From contig QFWI01000011.1 in assembly GCA_003149345.1 (NCBI GenBank), forward strand, positions 186,001-250,000: a stretch of 64,000 bases of DNA, given 5' to 3'. A program made the position numbers and the translations under genes. How positions within the stretch are numbered: the first letter of the stretch is position 1; every line of letters starts with the position of its first letter. The notes under the pieces were generated by a model. It was not told where the DNA came from. It ran no database searches and was given only the letters and a program-made list of their open reading frames with translations. This document shows positions 1 through 8,066 of this stretch, in pieces. Source of the stretch: Vampirovibrio chlorellavorus (GTDB lineage Bacteria; Cyanobacteriota; Vampirovibrionia; Vampirovibrionales; Vampirovibrionaceae).

Positions 1-462
1 CCCGCAGCCGGGATGATAAATGGTATTTTTGTGGGGAAAAGGATACATGCGGCACCCAACCGGTCGATCCTCGTGTACCCCGCAGCGTCCGTCCGCTAAA
101 ACATATTTGCACTTGAAGAAAGTAATCTGATCGGGATCCTGCCCCTTGGATTGAGCGATCGTACGAACCTTGTCTACAAATTCCCCGGCGATCTCGCTCA
201 CTTGCGCCTGGCTCTCATAGGGCAAAAAAACCGAGGCAAAGTCCCTGGCCGATTCATGTCCTTCGGCCTCCGGGTTGGCCGCCAAGGCCAAAATATCCTC
301 ATAGGACAAGGAGCCTTTAAACGTGGCCACCCGGCAACACTGCCCCCGCTGTTTGCACAAGTGCTGGGGCAGTTTCATCAACTGCTCTACCTGGCGGGCC
401 AACCCCAACGGTGAGGGCAGCGCCGATGATGGCTGGGGTGGGCTCTGTTCACTCATCGTCAT
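1..462 (-). CDS. YkgJ/CxxCxxCC-family cysteine-cluster protein (partial, 3' end off window)
   Basis: The first 154 residues are present; the C-terminus lies beyond the window edge. Visible cysteines are C36, C42 and C43 (CKQRGQCC), C118, C127, C137 and C153, the spaced pattern of the UPF0153/YkgJ family, predicted to bind Zn or an Fe-S cluster. The exact function of the family is not established. ATG codons occur at 462 and 456; the first directly abuts the stop codon of the next upstream gene (463-465), so the two paralogues look co-transcribed and possibly translationally coupled. The N-terminus is Pro/Ser-rich and has no signal peptide. Confidence 0.75.
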   Translation of the reverse strand, partial: MTMSEQSPPQPSSALPSPLGLARQVEQLMKLPQHLCKQRGQCCRVATFKGSLSYEDILALAANPEAEGHESARDFASVFLPYESQAQVSEIAGEFVDKVRTIAQSKGQDPDQITFFKCKYVLADGRCGVHEDRPVGCRMYPFPHKNTIYHPGCG

Positions 463-1071
463 TTACCAATAATGCGAACCAAACATTTTCCAGGGTTTGA
501 TTTTTTCCAGAACGAGCGCGTTGAGATCGGCCAAGGTTGTCTCGGGGCGGACGGGGTGATGCACGCCATCCGGGGAAAGCTGCTCCATAATGTAGGCACT
601 GGTTTTTAAATCCCGGATCATCCGCTTTTGTTTTTCCCGTTGTTCAAATTGCCAGCCCTCAAAGCCACATCCCGGGGGCATCACCGACCACCCATGGCCG
701 GGTGCTTCTCGGCAACAGCGGGGGCGCCGCTCATAGATGGTGCATAATCCTTCCGGGCTGACGTAACGGCAATGGTAGAAGGTGACCTCATTAACGTCCA
801 TATCCTCTCGTTCGGCAACCGTCTTCAACACTTGCTCCACCTGCTCCGGGACCACCTGGCGGGCATCCTCAATGGACGCATACGGCTCAAAGATCTCCAG
901 AAAATCGATGGCCTCTTTGTCACCGTTTTCAACCAGTTCTTTCAATTTTTTATATGAATGAAACGTGGTGGCAGACCGGCAGCAGCGGCCACATTTGTGG
1001 CATAAGTCTGGTAAAGTGGGCGATTCCGCTTTTAGATCGTCTGCGGTGCCATAGTAATTCAGGTCAAACAT
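463..1071 (-). CDS. YkgJ/CxxCxxCC-family cysteine-cluster protein
   Basis: A complete 202-residue protein with a C24-x2-C27-x2-CC(30,31) cluster followed by C101, C110, C119, C120 and C135. The motif YERRPRCCREAP corresponds to the family's ExRPxxCR block. It is a paralogue of the gene immediately downstream and of the gene at 20816-21331. A predicted metal-binding cytoplasmic protein; substrate and partner are unknown. The start was chosen as the first ATG of an ORF with family-like spacing before the first Cys cluster. No membrane segment or export signal is visible. Confidence 0.75.
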   Translation of the reverse strand: MFDLNYYGTADDLKAESPTLPDLCHKCGRCCRSATTFHSYKKLKELVENGDKEAIDFLEIFEPYASIEDARQVVPEQVEQVLKTVAEREDMDVNEVTFYHCRYVSPEGLCTIYERRPRCCREAPGHGWSVMPPGCGFEGWQFEQREKQKRMIRDLKTSAYIMEQLSPDGVHHPVRPETTLADLNALVLEKIKPWKMFGSHYW

Positions 1072-1201
1072 GGAACCAGCCTCAACTCACATCCGATTTA
1101 CCGGGCTCACAATGAGCCTGTTTACAGTATCGGCAAATTCCGCCGAACCTTTAAAAATCATAGCGCACAATGACCACCCTGCGTGATCGGGCTTTCCCAA
1201 C

Positions 1202-1243
1202 AAAAAACCGAAGCCCCACCCAACGGGCAGACTTCGGTTTTCA
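1202..1243 (-). terminator. Rho-independent terminator of upp
   Basis: The arms AAAACCGAAG (1204-1213) and ACTTCGGTTTTC (1231-1242) form a stem that, read on the minus strand, is followed by a T-run. It lies about 50 nt past the upp stop. Confidence 0.75.
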
Positions 1244-1294
1244 GTTTATAAAAGAATTGGGTGAGGCCGCCTCACCAGGAATTACAAGATGCGG

Positions 1295-1954
1295 TTAAAC
1301 GGTGCCAAAGGTGCGATCGCCCGCATCGCCCAGACCGGGGACAATGTAGGCCTTGTCGTTCAAACGCTCATCCACCGCGCCGGTGAAAATCTGGATGCCC
1401 GTATGCTGCTCGGTCAGATGCTGAATGCCTTCCGGGGCGGCAATGATACTGACAAAGCGAATGTTAGAGGCCTTGGTGCCCAATTTCTTGATAATATCCA
1501 CAGCAGCCACCGCCGATCCCCCAGTGGCCAGCATGGGATCCAGCACAAAAATCTGGGCGACACTGTAGTCAATGGTGGAGGGCAGTTTGTTGTAATAGGT
1601 CACCGGCTTGAAGGTCTCTTCATCCCGATACAGGCCGATGTGGTACACACTGGCCGAAGGCAGAATATCAATGGCCAATTCGGACAAAATCAGGCCCGCC
1701 CGCAGAATGGGGGCGATTAAAATGGGCACATCGGGGGACAGAATTTTGCATTCGGCCTTGGTGATGGGCGTTTCCACAATGGTTTTGGCCATGGGCAAAT
1801 TGGCCGTGGCGTCCATAAAAATCAGTTTGCCCAAACGGGTCATGGTGGCCCTAAACTGCTCGGTGGACGTATTTTTGTCCCGCAGGATACTGAGGTTATG
1901 CTGCACCAGCGGGTGATTGGAAACATTGACAGCGGGATGGACGGTGGCGGACAT
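1295..1954 (-). CDS. upp: uracil phosphoribosyltransferase
   Basis: Converts uracil and PRPP to UMP in pyrimidine salvage. The 219 residues match the usual length. The PRPP-binding loop FVLDPMLATGGSA is at 136-148, ILRAG near 83-87, and the C-terminus carries the uracil-binding YIVPGLGDAGDR block. The ORF is open upstream, but the ATG at 1954 is preceded by CAGGAG eight bases away and begins the homologous region, so the longer reading is rejected. Monocistronic, with its own terminator downstream. Some family members need GTP activation; that cannot be judged here. Confidence 0.95.
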   Translation of the reverse strand: MSATVHPAVNVSNHPLVQHNLSILRDKNTSTEQFRATMTRLGKLIFMDATANLPMAKTIVETPITKAECKILSPDVPILIAPILRAGLILSELAIDILPSASVYHIGLYRDEETFKPVTYYNKLPSTIDYSVAQIFVLDPMLATGGSAVAAVDIIKKLGTKASNIRFVSIIAAPEGIQHLTEQHTGIQIFTGAVDERLNDKAYIVPGLGDAGDRTFGTV

Positions 1955-2123
1955 GGAAAACTCCTGATGGCGACTGCGTGAACAAGGTATTGTTTCATAG
2001 TAGCAAAAAGCCTGCGGCCACGGAACGGGAAAGATCGCAAAACGAACCTTCTCACAATAAAGGGGCAACACCCGGGCTTGAGGGGATTTATTACAACAAA
2101 ACAAATCAAAGGCCGATATTTCC

Positions 2124-3011
2124 ATGGGTAGCATTTCCTGGCCCCCCCTTAATCCTTATACCCCCCCTTTTTCGCCCATTAGCCATTCTGTTGCGCCAAA
2201 CGGATGGGCTGCCGGGCTGGCCACCCTGAGCGCTCATAATCAGGCAGGCCCTATCGTTCAAACGGCCCAGGATCAGGCGGTTTTGGGGCAGGCCCTGGCC
2301 TTGCTGGGTCAAGTGCGCCATTTGCCGGGGGATGATGACTACCTGAAGCGCTTGGGCGTCTGCCCGGTTTTTCAAAACGGACAACAGGCCTTGCAAACGA
2401 TTCGGCAAAAAGGCGTTCGGGTGGAATTTGGGGATATGGGGGACAGTCCGGCCCATGCCCAATGGATAGCCGAGCAAAACCGGATCATGATTAACCAGCG
2501 CTACCGGGGCGATAGCAGCCTAGCGACGCTGTACGCCATTTCTGAGGCCTTGTACCACGAGGCGGGACACGCCGCTGGTAACGGCGATGACCAGTCCTCT
2601 ATTCAGGAAGAGCTGAACTGCCTGGCCCTGAACACCCTGGCCCACCGCTTCCACCGGGCCATAAATCCCTATTATGGGCAAATGCTCGCCCACAGCCCCC
2701 TGTTGTCCGATGGGGTCGCTCTGTACGCCCGGCTCTTCTTTGATCCAGACTCGCAGAAGCAAGCGCTCGTTCGGCGGGTGGTACAAAAATATGGGGATCT
2801 GCCCATCGAAAGTTCCGGCCATCCGGTGCCCTCGCTAGCGCCAAGAAGGCATTCAGCGCCAGGTTTAACTGGCTTTACGAATGCCGGTGTCCCTTTGGCT
2901 CAACACATTAAAAACACTTACTGGAAAAATGCTTACGGGCTTCAACAGCAGCCGCTCCCTTTAAAGCCCACCACGCAGGCTTTACAGTCAGCCTTCTTCC
3001 CCGCATCATAG
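2124..3011 (+). CDS. putative HEAGH-motif metallopeptidase-like protein
   Basis: Family not recognised. The 295-residue product has HEAGH at 145-149 within a helix-like stretch (LYHEAGHAAGNGDD), then QEELNC with E162 and E163, an arrangement compatible with a gluzincin HExxH...E zinc site. The N-terminal 40 residues are Pro/Ser-rich and the C-terminal 60 look linker-like. No clear signal peptide. The ATG at 2124 lacks a good Shine-Dalgarno, so a later start is possible. It stands alone between upp (divergent) and the HIT gene. Substrate unknown, and catalytic activity is inferred only from the motif. Confidence 0.6.
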   Translation: MGSISWPPLNPYTPPFSPISHSVAPNGWAAGLATLSAHNQAGPIVQTAQDQAVLGQALALLGQVRHLPGDDDYLKRLGVCPVFQNGQQALQTIRQKGVRVEFGDMGDSPAHAQWIAEQNRIMINQRYRGDSSLATLYAISEALYHEAGHAAGNGDDQSSIQEELNCLALNTLAHRFHRAINPYYGQMLAHSPLLSDGVALYARLFFDPDSQKQALVRRVVQKYGDLPIESSGHPVPSLAPRRHSAPGLTGFTNAGVPLAQHIKNTYWKNAYGLQQQPLPLKPTTQALQSAFFPAS

Positions 3012-3061
3012 TTAGGTATCGTCAACCCAGTCCAGTTCAGACAGCGTAGGAGGGAGACTTA

Positions 3062-3397
3062 ATGGCTGAAAACTGCCTATTTTGTAATATTGTGGCTGGC
3101 GCCATTCCCTGCCAAAAGGCTGCGGAAACTGAGCGGATTCTGGCCTTTCACGATATCCACCCGCAGGCGCCCACCCATCTTTTGGTGATTCACAAAACCC
3201 ATACTGCCAGCCTCTCAGAAACCGAAGACGCCACCCTGCTGGGGGAGTTGATGACGGGTGTTCGGGAAGTGGCCAGTGAGAAAGGTCTGACGGACTACCG
3301 GCTGATTATCAATAATGGCCCACAAGCCGGGCAAACCGTCTTTCACCTGCATGCCCATATCCTGGCCGGCCGCCCCCTGCATTGGCCGCCGGGCTAA
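3062..3397 (+). CDS. hinT: HIT-family (HinT-like) nucleotide hydrolase
   Basis: A 111-residue histidine-triad protein with HLHAHILAG near its C-terminus, the HxHxH catalytic triad that cleaves AMP-amine bonds such as adenosine phosphoramidates and aminoacyl-adenylates. C5 and C8 (CLFC) fit the zinc site present in many bacterial HinT proteins. The start is set by AGGAGGGAG seven bases upstream of ATG. It lies just upstream of rpsU, with a promoter candidate between them. The physiological substrate is not evident from sequence. Confidence 0.92.
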   Translation: MAENCLFCNIVAGAIPCQKAAETERILAFHDIHPQAPTHLLVIHKTHTASLSETEDATLLGELMTGVREVASEKGLTDYRLIINNGPQAGQTVFHLHAHILAGRPLHWPPG

Positions 3398-3458
3398 CCC
3401 GGGATAACCAATGTTTGTTGCACGGGGCCGGGATTCCCTCCTTGGCTAGCTCAACCGA

Positions 3459-3487
3459 TTGTCATGATTTTTTTTCTATGCTACCCT
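3459..3487 (+). promoter_or_regulatory. candidate sigma70-type promoter of rpsU
   Basis: TTGTCA (3459-3464), a 17-nt spacer and TACCCT (3482-3487), about 50 nt before rpsU. Consensus-like -35, moderate -10. Confidence 0.4.
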
Positions 3488-3538
3488 CACAAGACATTAA
3501 AAATTTAACGCCTATTTGAAAGCGGGGTGAAATCCGAA

Positions 3539-3712
3539 ATGGCAGAAGTCCAGGTACAACCTGGTGAAAGTATTGAAAGCGCACTGAAGCGGTTCAAAAA
3601 GAAAATTCAGAAAGCGGGTATCCTGTCCGAAATTAAACGGCGGGAGCATTACTTGAAACCCAGTGTTAAAAAGAAAAGAAAAGCCGAGTCCGCCCGTAAG
3701 CGCAAAAGCTAA
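3539..3712 (+). CDS. rpsU: 30S ribosomal protein S21
   Basis: A small, very basic protein of 57 residues with the S21 block [20 protein letters not shown] and a Lys/Arg-rich tail. S21 binds near the anti-Shine-Dalgarno region of 16S rRNA and takes part in initiation. The ATG at 3539 begins the conserved domain; an in-frame start 12 nt upstream is less likely. The purine-rich GGGGTGAAA lies just before it. Monocistronic between a promoter candidate and a strong terminator. Confidence 0.95.
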   Translation: MAEVQVQPGESIESALKRFKKKIQKAGILSEIKRREHYLKPSVKKKRKAESARKRKS

Positions 3713-3739
3713 TTTTTTCTCACTCTCTCAAAATTTAAA

Positions 3740-3787
3740 AAGCCTCTCTGGCCGGTATTTTCACCAATGACCAGAGAGGCTTTTTTA
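3740..3787 (+). terminator. Rho-independent terminator of rpsU
   Basis: AGCCTCTCTGG (3741-3751) pairs perfectly with CCAGAGAGGCT (3771-3781), followed by six T residues. Confidence 0.9.
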
Positions 3788-3844
3788 TTGTTGTCTCAAT
3801 TAACGTCAAATCCACGGAATCCAGTGAAAAAACGAGCGTGAGGC

Positions 3845-5197
3845 TTAAAACAGGAGTTTAAACAGGGTAAAGTGCCCGTTAAACTTTTTGGTCAGGATTT
3901 TCAGGTTCCGGGCCGCCTCACGGGTATCATTCAAAATGGCGTCCACCTGCTTATCCTCATCATCCGTCAAGGCGTCCACATTGCCCAGTACGGTGTTCAA
4001 GCGAGTCAGGGAGCTATCCAGCTTGGCCGTTATGCTATCCACCCGGTTTTGTAAATCCGCATCCTGCGCTGTTTTGCGCAAGGTCATCATCAACTGGTTG
4101 GCATTTTTAGAGGTGTCCCGCGTGGCGTACAGGGCCTCTTTCAAGGCCGGATCGTTCAGTAGTTGCTTCATGGCGTTGGAAGATTCCCGGAGGGAGGCAA
4201 TGGTAGAGCCCAGCTCACTTTTTAATTTGGGATCGCCAATAATGTGGTTAATGTTGGTACTGACATCCGACACATTCTGGGCCAATTGCTCACTGACCCC
4301 CACCAGTCGATCCAGATCCACCCGGGTGGTTTGAAACAGGGCGTTGGCCGTGTTCATCACTTCATGGGCCTGGGCGGTCAGGACTTCCGTATTTTTGACG
4401 GTGCTGTGCAAGCTCTCGATGGTCTCATCGGACAACAGCTCATTGATTTTCTCGTTGGTCAGGCGCAGGGCCTCCGCGGAATCCATCTGGATTTCCAGGA
4501 ATCGTTTGAGCCGAAGGGGCTCTTCCACCGTAAATTGAAGGTTTTTATCCGGCACTTGGGCCAAATAAGGCTCCTTGGATAAAATACGCAGATAATACTG
4601 TCCGTTTTTGTCCAGCGTCAGCTCAAACAGGGGATCTTCCGGCATGACGGCCCCCGGCAGCGAGACCCGGTAAAACAAGCGATGTCGCACCAGATTGCCA
4701 TCACGGGTCTGCTCAATGTTTTCCACCGTGCCCACCCGGATATAGCCTTTTTCATAAAGAAACTTGACCGGAATACCCGGCGTAATGGCCTTGGCGGGCT
4801 CCTTGAATGTGGTTAGGGTCACCTCCCGCAACCGGGGCGGGGTAATTTCCAGAAATTGCTCACCAATCAGGCCGGATTGCTCGATAGAGAGCATGGAGCC
4901 TTTTGGGATTTGCATACCCAGGTTTTTATTCAGCCGGAAAGCCACCTGCACGCCGTATTCGCCGTCACGTTTGGCCGCCTTGACCGACTCCACAAAGCCC
5001 ACCCGGATGCCCATCATCTGCACCGGGGCGCCTTCTTTCATGCCGTTCACGTCCTGAAACCATTCCGTGCGAAGCTCTCCGCTGTCCAAACCCCGTCCAC
5101 GCAGCCAAATCAAAGAAATCACCAGTAATGTAATGCTGATTAAGGTTAATAAGCCTACTTTGACTGTGGATGTTCTTTGTCTGTTTGCCGTATTCAT
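3845..5197 (-). CDS. mlaD: MlaD/Mce-family lipid-transport substrate-binding protein
   Basis: Periplasmic, inner-membrane-anchored component of an Mla-type phospholipid transporter. One N-terminal membrane segment (about residues 13-32) precedes a single Mce domain (about 43-125, with ELRTEW and VNGMKEGAPVQMMGI). A long helical C-terminal region (about 240-430), rich in Asn/Leu heptad-like patterns, resembles tube-forming Mce tails. The chosen ATG at 5197 (450 residues) opens just before the membrane segment; an in-frame start at 5254 is possible. It follows the ATPase and permease genes, the usual ABC-Mce gene set. Long for an MlaD (E. coli about 183 residues), nearer to PqiB/Mce-type or cyanobacterial/plastid TGD2-like proteins. 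Confidence 0.88.
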   Translation of the reverse strand: MNTANRQRTSTVKVGLLTLISITLLVISLIWLRGRGLDSGELRTEWFQDVNGMKEGAPVQMMGIRVGFVESVKAAKRDGEYGVQVAFRLNKNLGMQIPKGSMLSIEQSGLIGEQFLEITPPRLREVTLTTFKEPAKAITPGIPVKFLYEKGYIRVGTVENIEQTRDGNLVRHRLFYRVSLPGAVMPEDPLFELTLDKNGQYYLRILSKEPYLAQVPDKNLQFTVEEPLRLKRFLEIQMDSAEALRLTNEKINELLSDETIESLHSTVKNTEVLTAQAHEVMNTANALFQTTRVDLDRLVGVSEQLAQNVSDVSTNINHIIGDPKLKSELGSTIASLRESSNAMKQLLNDPALKEALYATRDTSKNANQLMMTLRKTAQDADLQNRVDSITAKLDSSLTRLNTVLGNVDALTDDEDKQVDAILNDTREAARNLKILTKKFNGHFTLFKLLF

Positions 5198-5327
5198 TGC
5201 AAGCTGTGTCGCTCTATCGTCAACATTGAATGGAAATGCGTGGAAAAGCCACACTTCAGCATATTATACTCCAGGCCAGGCAAACCGTCAGATGCTTCTT
5301 GGCCAGCCACCCGATTACTCTCATGGT

Positions 5328-6134
5328 TTACTCGGAGTCGGTCATGGGGCCTTCCAGACTGGCCTGAGAGAACTGGCGGGCATAGGGATCCCGGGAGCGG
5401 AACAACTCCTGCGGGGTTCCCTCCCAGCAAATTTCTCCCTCATGCAGCAGAATGAGGCGATCTGTTCGATGGATGGTGGAAAACTGGTGGGTGACAACCA
5501 CACTGGCCGCATTCAGTTCATCCCGAAGCTTGCGAATATAGTCCTCAATCACGGTGGAGGCGATGGGATCCAGGCCTGCCGTCGGTTCATCGTATAAAAT
5601 AATGCGCGGACTTCCCACAATGGCCCGGGCAAAGCTGACCCGCTTCTGCATTCCGCCCGATAATTCGTTGGGGTATCGGTTTTCGATTCCTTCCAGCCCC
5701 ACCATTTGCAGCTTTTCAGCCACAATGGCCTTGATTTCCTGAGGGGAATACTTTCGATGTTCCCGGTTGCTTTGGACGAGGGCTTTTTCATAATCCCGAT
5801 CGGGGCGTTCCAGCAGCGAGAAGGCCACGTTCTCAAAAACGTTCAGGGAGTCAAACAGAGCCGAATACTGGAACACCAGGCTGTAGTTCGGATCCGCCAG
5901 AGTGACGGAACCGCTGTCTGGGGCTTCCAGATTGCTGATGATCTTGAGAAGCGTGCTTTTGCCGCAGCCACTAATCCCGATAATACCCAGGGTCTCGTGT
6001 GCCTTGACCTCAAAGCTGATGTCTTTCAGCACTACCTTGCTGCCGAAGGACTTGCGCACGTTACTGACCCGGATTAACACATCATCCGAGGGGGGCGTGA
6101 TTGGTGGCTGTGGGCTGACCGTCTCATCCGGCAT
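5328..6134 (-). CDS. mlaF: MlaF-like ABC transporter ATPase
   Basis: The 268-residue nucleotide-binding subunit that powers lipid movement by the Mla/Mce complex. Walker A GISGCGKST is at 53-61, Q-loop FQ at 88-89, signature LSGGMQKR at 158-165 and Walker B IILYDEP at 178-184 with catalytic E183. The H-loop is in VVVTHQ. The insertion after the Q-loop (RPDRDYEKAL) lengthens the helical subdomain. It lies 2 nt after the permease stop and upstream of the Mce gene, so a single operon is likely. The 5' extension is Pro-rich and weakly conserved. Confidence 0.93.
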   Translation of the reverse strand: MPDETVSPQPPITPPSDDVLIRVSNVRKSFGSKVVLKDISFEVKAHETLGIIGISGCGKSTLLKIISNLEAPDSGSVTLADPNYSLVFQYSALFDSLNVFENVAFSLLERPDRDYEKALVQSNREHRKYSPQEIKAIVAEKLQMVGLEGIENRYPNELSGGMQKRVSFARAIVGSPRIILYDEPTAGLDPIASTVIEDYIRKLRDELNAASVVVTHQFSTIHRTDRLILLHEGEICWEGTPQELFRSRDPYARQFSQASLEGPMTDSE

Positions 6135-6136
6135 GA

Positions 6137-6961
6137 TTACTTGGTTCCATAGATTAAAAAAGTCAGGACATAGTCAAAAATGGCCATTAATACAAACGAC
6201 CATACCACAGCTCGGGTGGTGGCTACCCCGACCTCACGGGATCCTCCCGTGGTATTAATGCCAATGGTGGTGGCCATAGAGAAAATAATAAAGCCAAAAA
6301 CAGACGACTTGAGCATCATGGCGATAATATCCCGCAACTCAATCTGATGCCAGACCGAATCCAGGTACTTGCCGTAACTCAAGTCGGCAATCAGGTTGGC
6401 AATAACCATGCCGCCCAGAATGCCGGCCACGGCAGTGATGATCGTCATCAGCGGCAGGGCCACGATACCCGCCAGCACCCGAGGCATCACCAGATAGCGG
6501 ATGGGATTGACGTGCAGTACCTTCAGGGCGCTGACCTGGTTGGTAATTTGCATGGTGCTTAACTCGGCGGCGTAAGCGGAACCGGCCATGGCGATTACCG
6601 AGAACGCCGTCATGATGGGGGCCAGTTCCCGAACCATGGCCAGAGAGACCAAGGCCCCCACATAGTCCGCCGCGCCTTGTCGAACCATCTCCTTGGAAAT
6701 TTGCAGGGAAATGACCATGCCGGAGAAAACCACCATAATCAGAGAAATCCCAAAGGTATCGATGCCCACGAAGGCCAGCTGTTGCACAAACTGCTTGAAC
6801 CCAAAACGCCCGGTGAAGAAGAAGCCGACAATCTCACGGGCGTTGTACACAGCAGTGCCCAGGGTATCCAGAAACACGCTCCACTCTCGGCCCATCGCCG
6901 TTAAAGCACGACGGGTGAACGGAAATAATCGGAGTTTTTCTGGCTGAGGTTGGGTCATCAT
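6137..6961 (-). CDS. mlaE: MlaE-family ABC transporter permease
   Basis: A 274-residue inner-membrane permease of the MlaE/TGD1 family. Several hydrophobic segments are visible around residues 60-270, including the typical ELAPIMTA block and the small-residue motif near AGSAYAAEL. It forms the channel of the ABC complex with MlaF and hands lipid to or from the MlaD protein encoded downstream. Two in-frame ATGs occur at 6961 and 6958; no clear Shine-Dalgarno precedes them, and a TATAAT-like sequence abuts the start. First gene of the three-gene transport operon. Confidence 0.92.
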   Translation of the reverse strand: MMTQPQPEKLRLFPFTRRALTAMGREWSVFLDTLGTAVYNAREIVGFFFTGRFGFKQFVQQLAFVGIDTFGISLIMVVFSGMVISLQISKEMVRQGAADYVGALVSLAMVRELAPIMTAFSVIAMAGSAYAAELSTMQITNQVSALKVLHVNPIRYLVMPRVLAGIVALPLMTIITAVAGILGGMVIANLIADLSYGKYLDSVWHQIELRDIIAMMLKSSVFGFIIFSMATTIGINTTGGSREVGVATTRAVVWSFVLMAIFDYVLTFLIYGTK

Positions 6962-7020
6962 TATATTCTAACGTGTTTTCCCCGACTGATTGGCAGAGTG
7001 GCCCGGCTTACCCGCCCGTA

Positions 7021-7944
7021 TTACAGGCCCGGCGGCCCGGCTAACCACTTATCCAGTAAAACCAGCGCAAAAACCGCCACACTGATCCGTCCGTTCACAG
7101 TAAAAAAGGCCTCATTGACCTTGTCCAGCCGAATCGGGCTTTGCTTGTCCCCCTGGATCAGGCGATGTTCGTAGATCAGCATGCCAGTGGTCAAGGCAAT
7201 GGCCATCCAGAACAGGGGCCCCACTGAATAGCCCAGGGCAAACACCACCAGCAACGCCACGGTTAAACAATGAAAAATCCGACTCAAGCGCAAGGCCCCA
7301 GTCAAGCCCAAGGCCACTGGAATGCTTTTCAGCCCGGCCTCTTTGTCAAACTCAAGATCCTGACAGGCATAAATCACATCAAAGCCAGCCACCCAAAAGA
7401 CCACCGCAAAACCGAATACCACGGGCTGCCAGGTAATGGCCCCGGTCACCGCCAGCCAGCCTCCTACCGCCGACGATCCCAAAGCCACGCCCAATACCAG
7501 ATGGGCCAGGGGCGAAAATAGCTTCATATACGAGTAAAGGGTCAAAATGGCAAACGCCACCGGCAGTAACAGACGACAAATCACGGGCAGCTGCCAGGCC
7601 GCCCCAACAAACAACAAGGCGGAAGCCAGAACCAACAGCCAGGCCTCTCGCGCCTTTACCCGTCCGGCAGGAATGGATCGGTTTTGGGTGCGTGGATTCC
7701 TGCCGTCTATGGGGGCATCAATCAGGCGATTCAGGCCCATAGCGAAAGTACGCCCACCTACCATGCACAGTACCACCCATAAAACCGTCCAGCCGGAAGG
7801 CCACTGGGAGCCCGGTAACGCCAGCAACATGGCGGACAAGGCAAAGGGCAAGGCAAATATAGTGTGCTCAAACTTGACCAGTTCGGCGTATTCCGCCAAA
7901 CGAGATCCCAGTGTGGACTTTGAGAGACCGCTTGCCATAACCAA
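7021..7944 (-). CDS. mqnP: UbiA-family prenyltransferase, MqnP/UbiA-other type
   Basis: An integral-membrane aromatic prenyltransferase. The first Asp-rich site appears as NRLIDAPIDGRNPRT and the second as FDVIYACQDLEFD, forms typical of the MqnP branch that prenylates an intermediate in the futalosine (alternative) menaquinone pathway; ubiquinone-type UbiA is the alternative. About eight membrane segments. The TTG at 7944 has AGGA seven bases upstream; an in-frame ATG lies at 7938. No other menaquinone gene is in view to settle the pathway. Divergent from the HtrA gene. Confidence 0.85.
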   Translation of the reverse strand: MVMASGLSKSTLGSRLAEYAELVKFEHTIFALPFALSAMLLALPGSQWPSGWTVLWVVLCMVGGRTFAMGLNRLIDAPIDGRNPRTQNRSIPAGRVKAREAWLLVLASALLFVGAAWQLPVICRLLLPVAFAILTLYSYMKLFSPLAHLVLGVALGSSAVGGWLAVTGAITWQPVVFGFAVVFWVAGFDVIYACQDLEFDKEAGLKSIPVALGLTGALRLSRIFHCLTVALLVVFALGYSVGPLFWMAIALTTGMLIYEHRLIQGDKQSPIRLDKVNEAFFTVNGRISVAVFALVLLDKWLAGPPGL

Positions 7945-8066
7945 CCCAATTTCCTGGTTGCTTGATATAAAATACTGTCTGGTTGTTATTGACGCATAAA
8001 CGTGGTGTGGTTGAAAAGAGAATCGAGAATTCAGAAAACAATCCGGTAATTAAGAGAGTAAAGCCC

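Noticed and set aside
151..414. A plus-strand ORF at the window start
   Set aside because: It lies over the YkgJ-type gene, whose cysteine motifs are clear on the minus strand.
1313..1320. GCGATCGC, the core of the cyanobacterial HIP1 repeat
   Set aside because: I noticed only this one copy; HIP1-bearing genomes have it about every kilobase.
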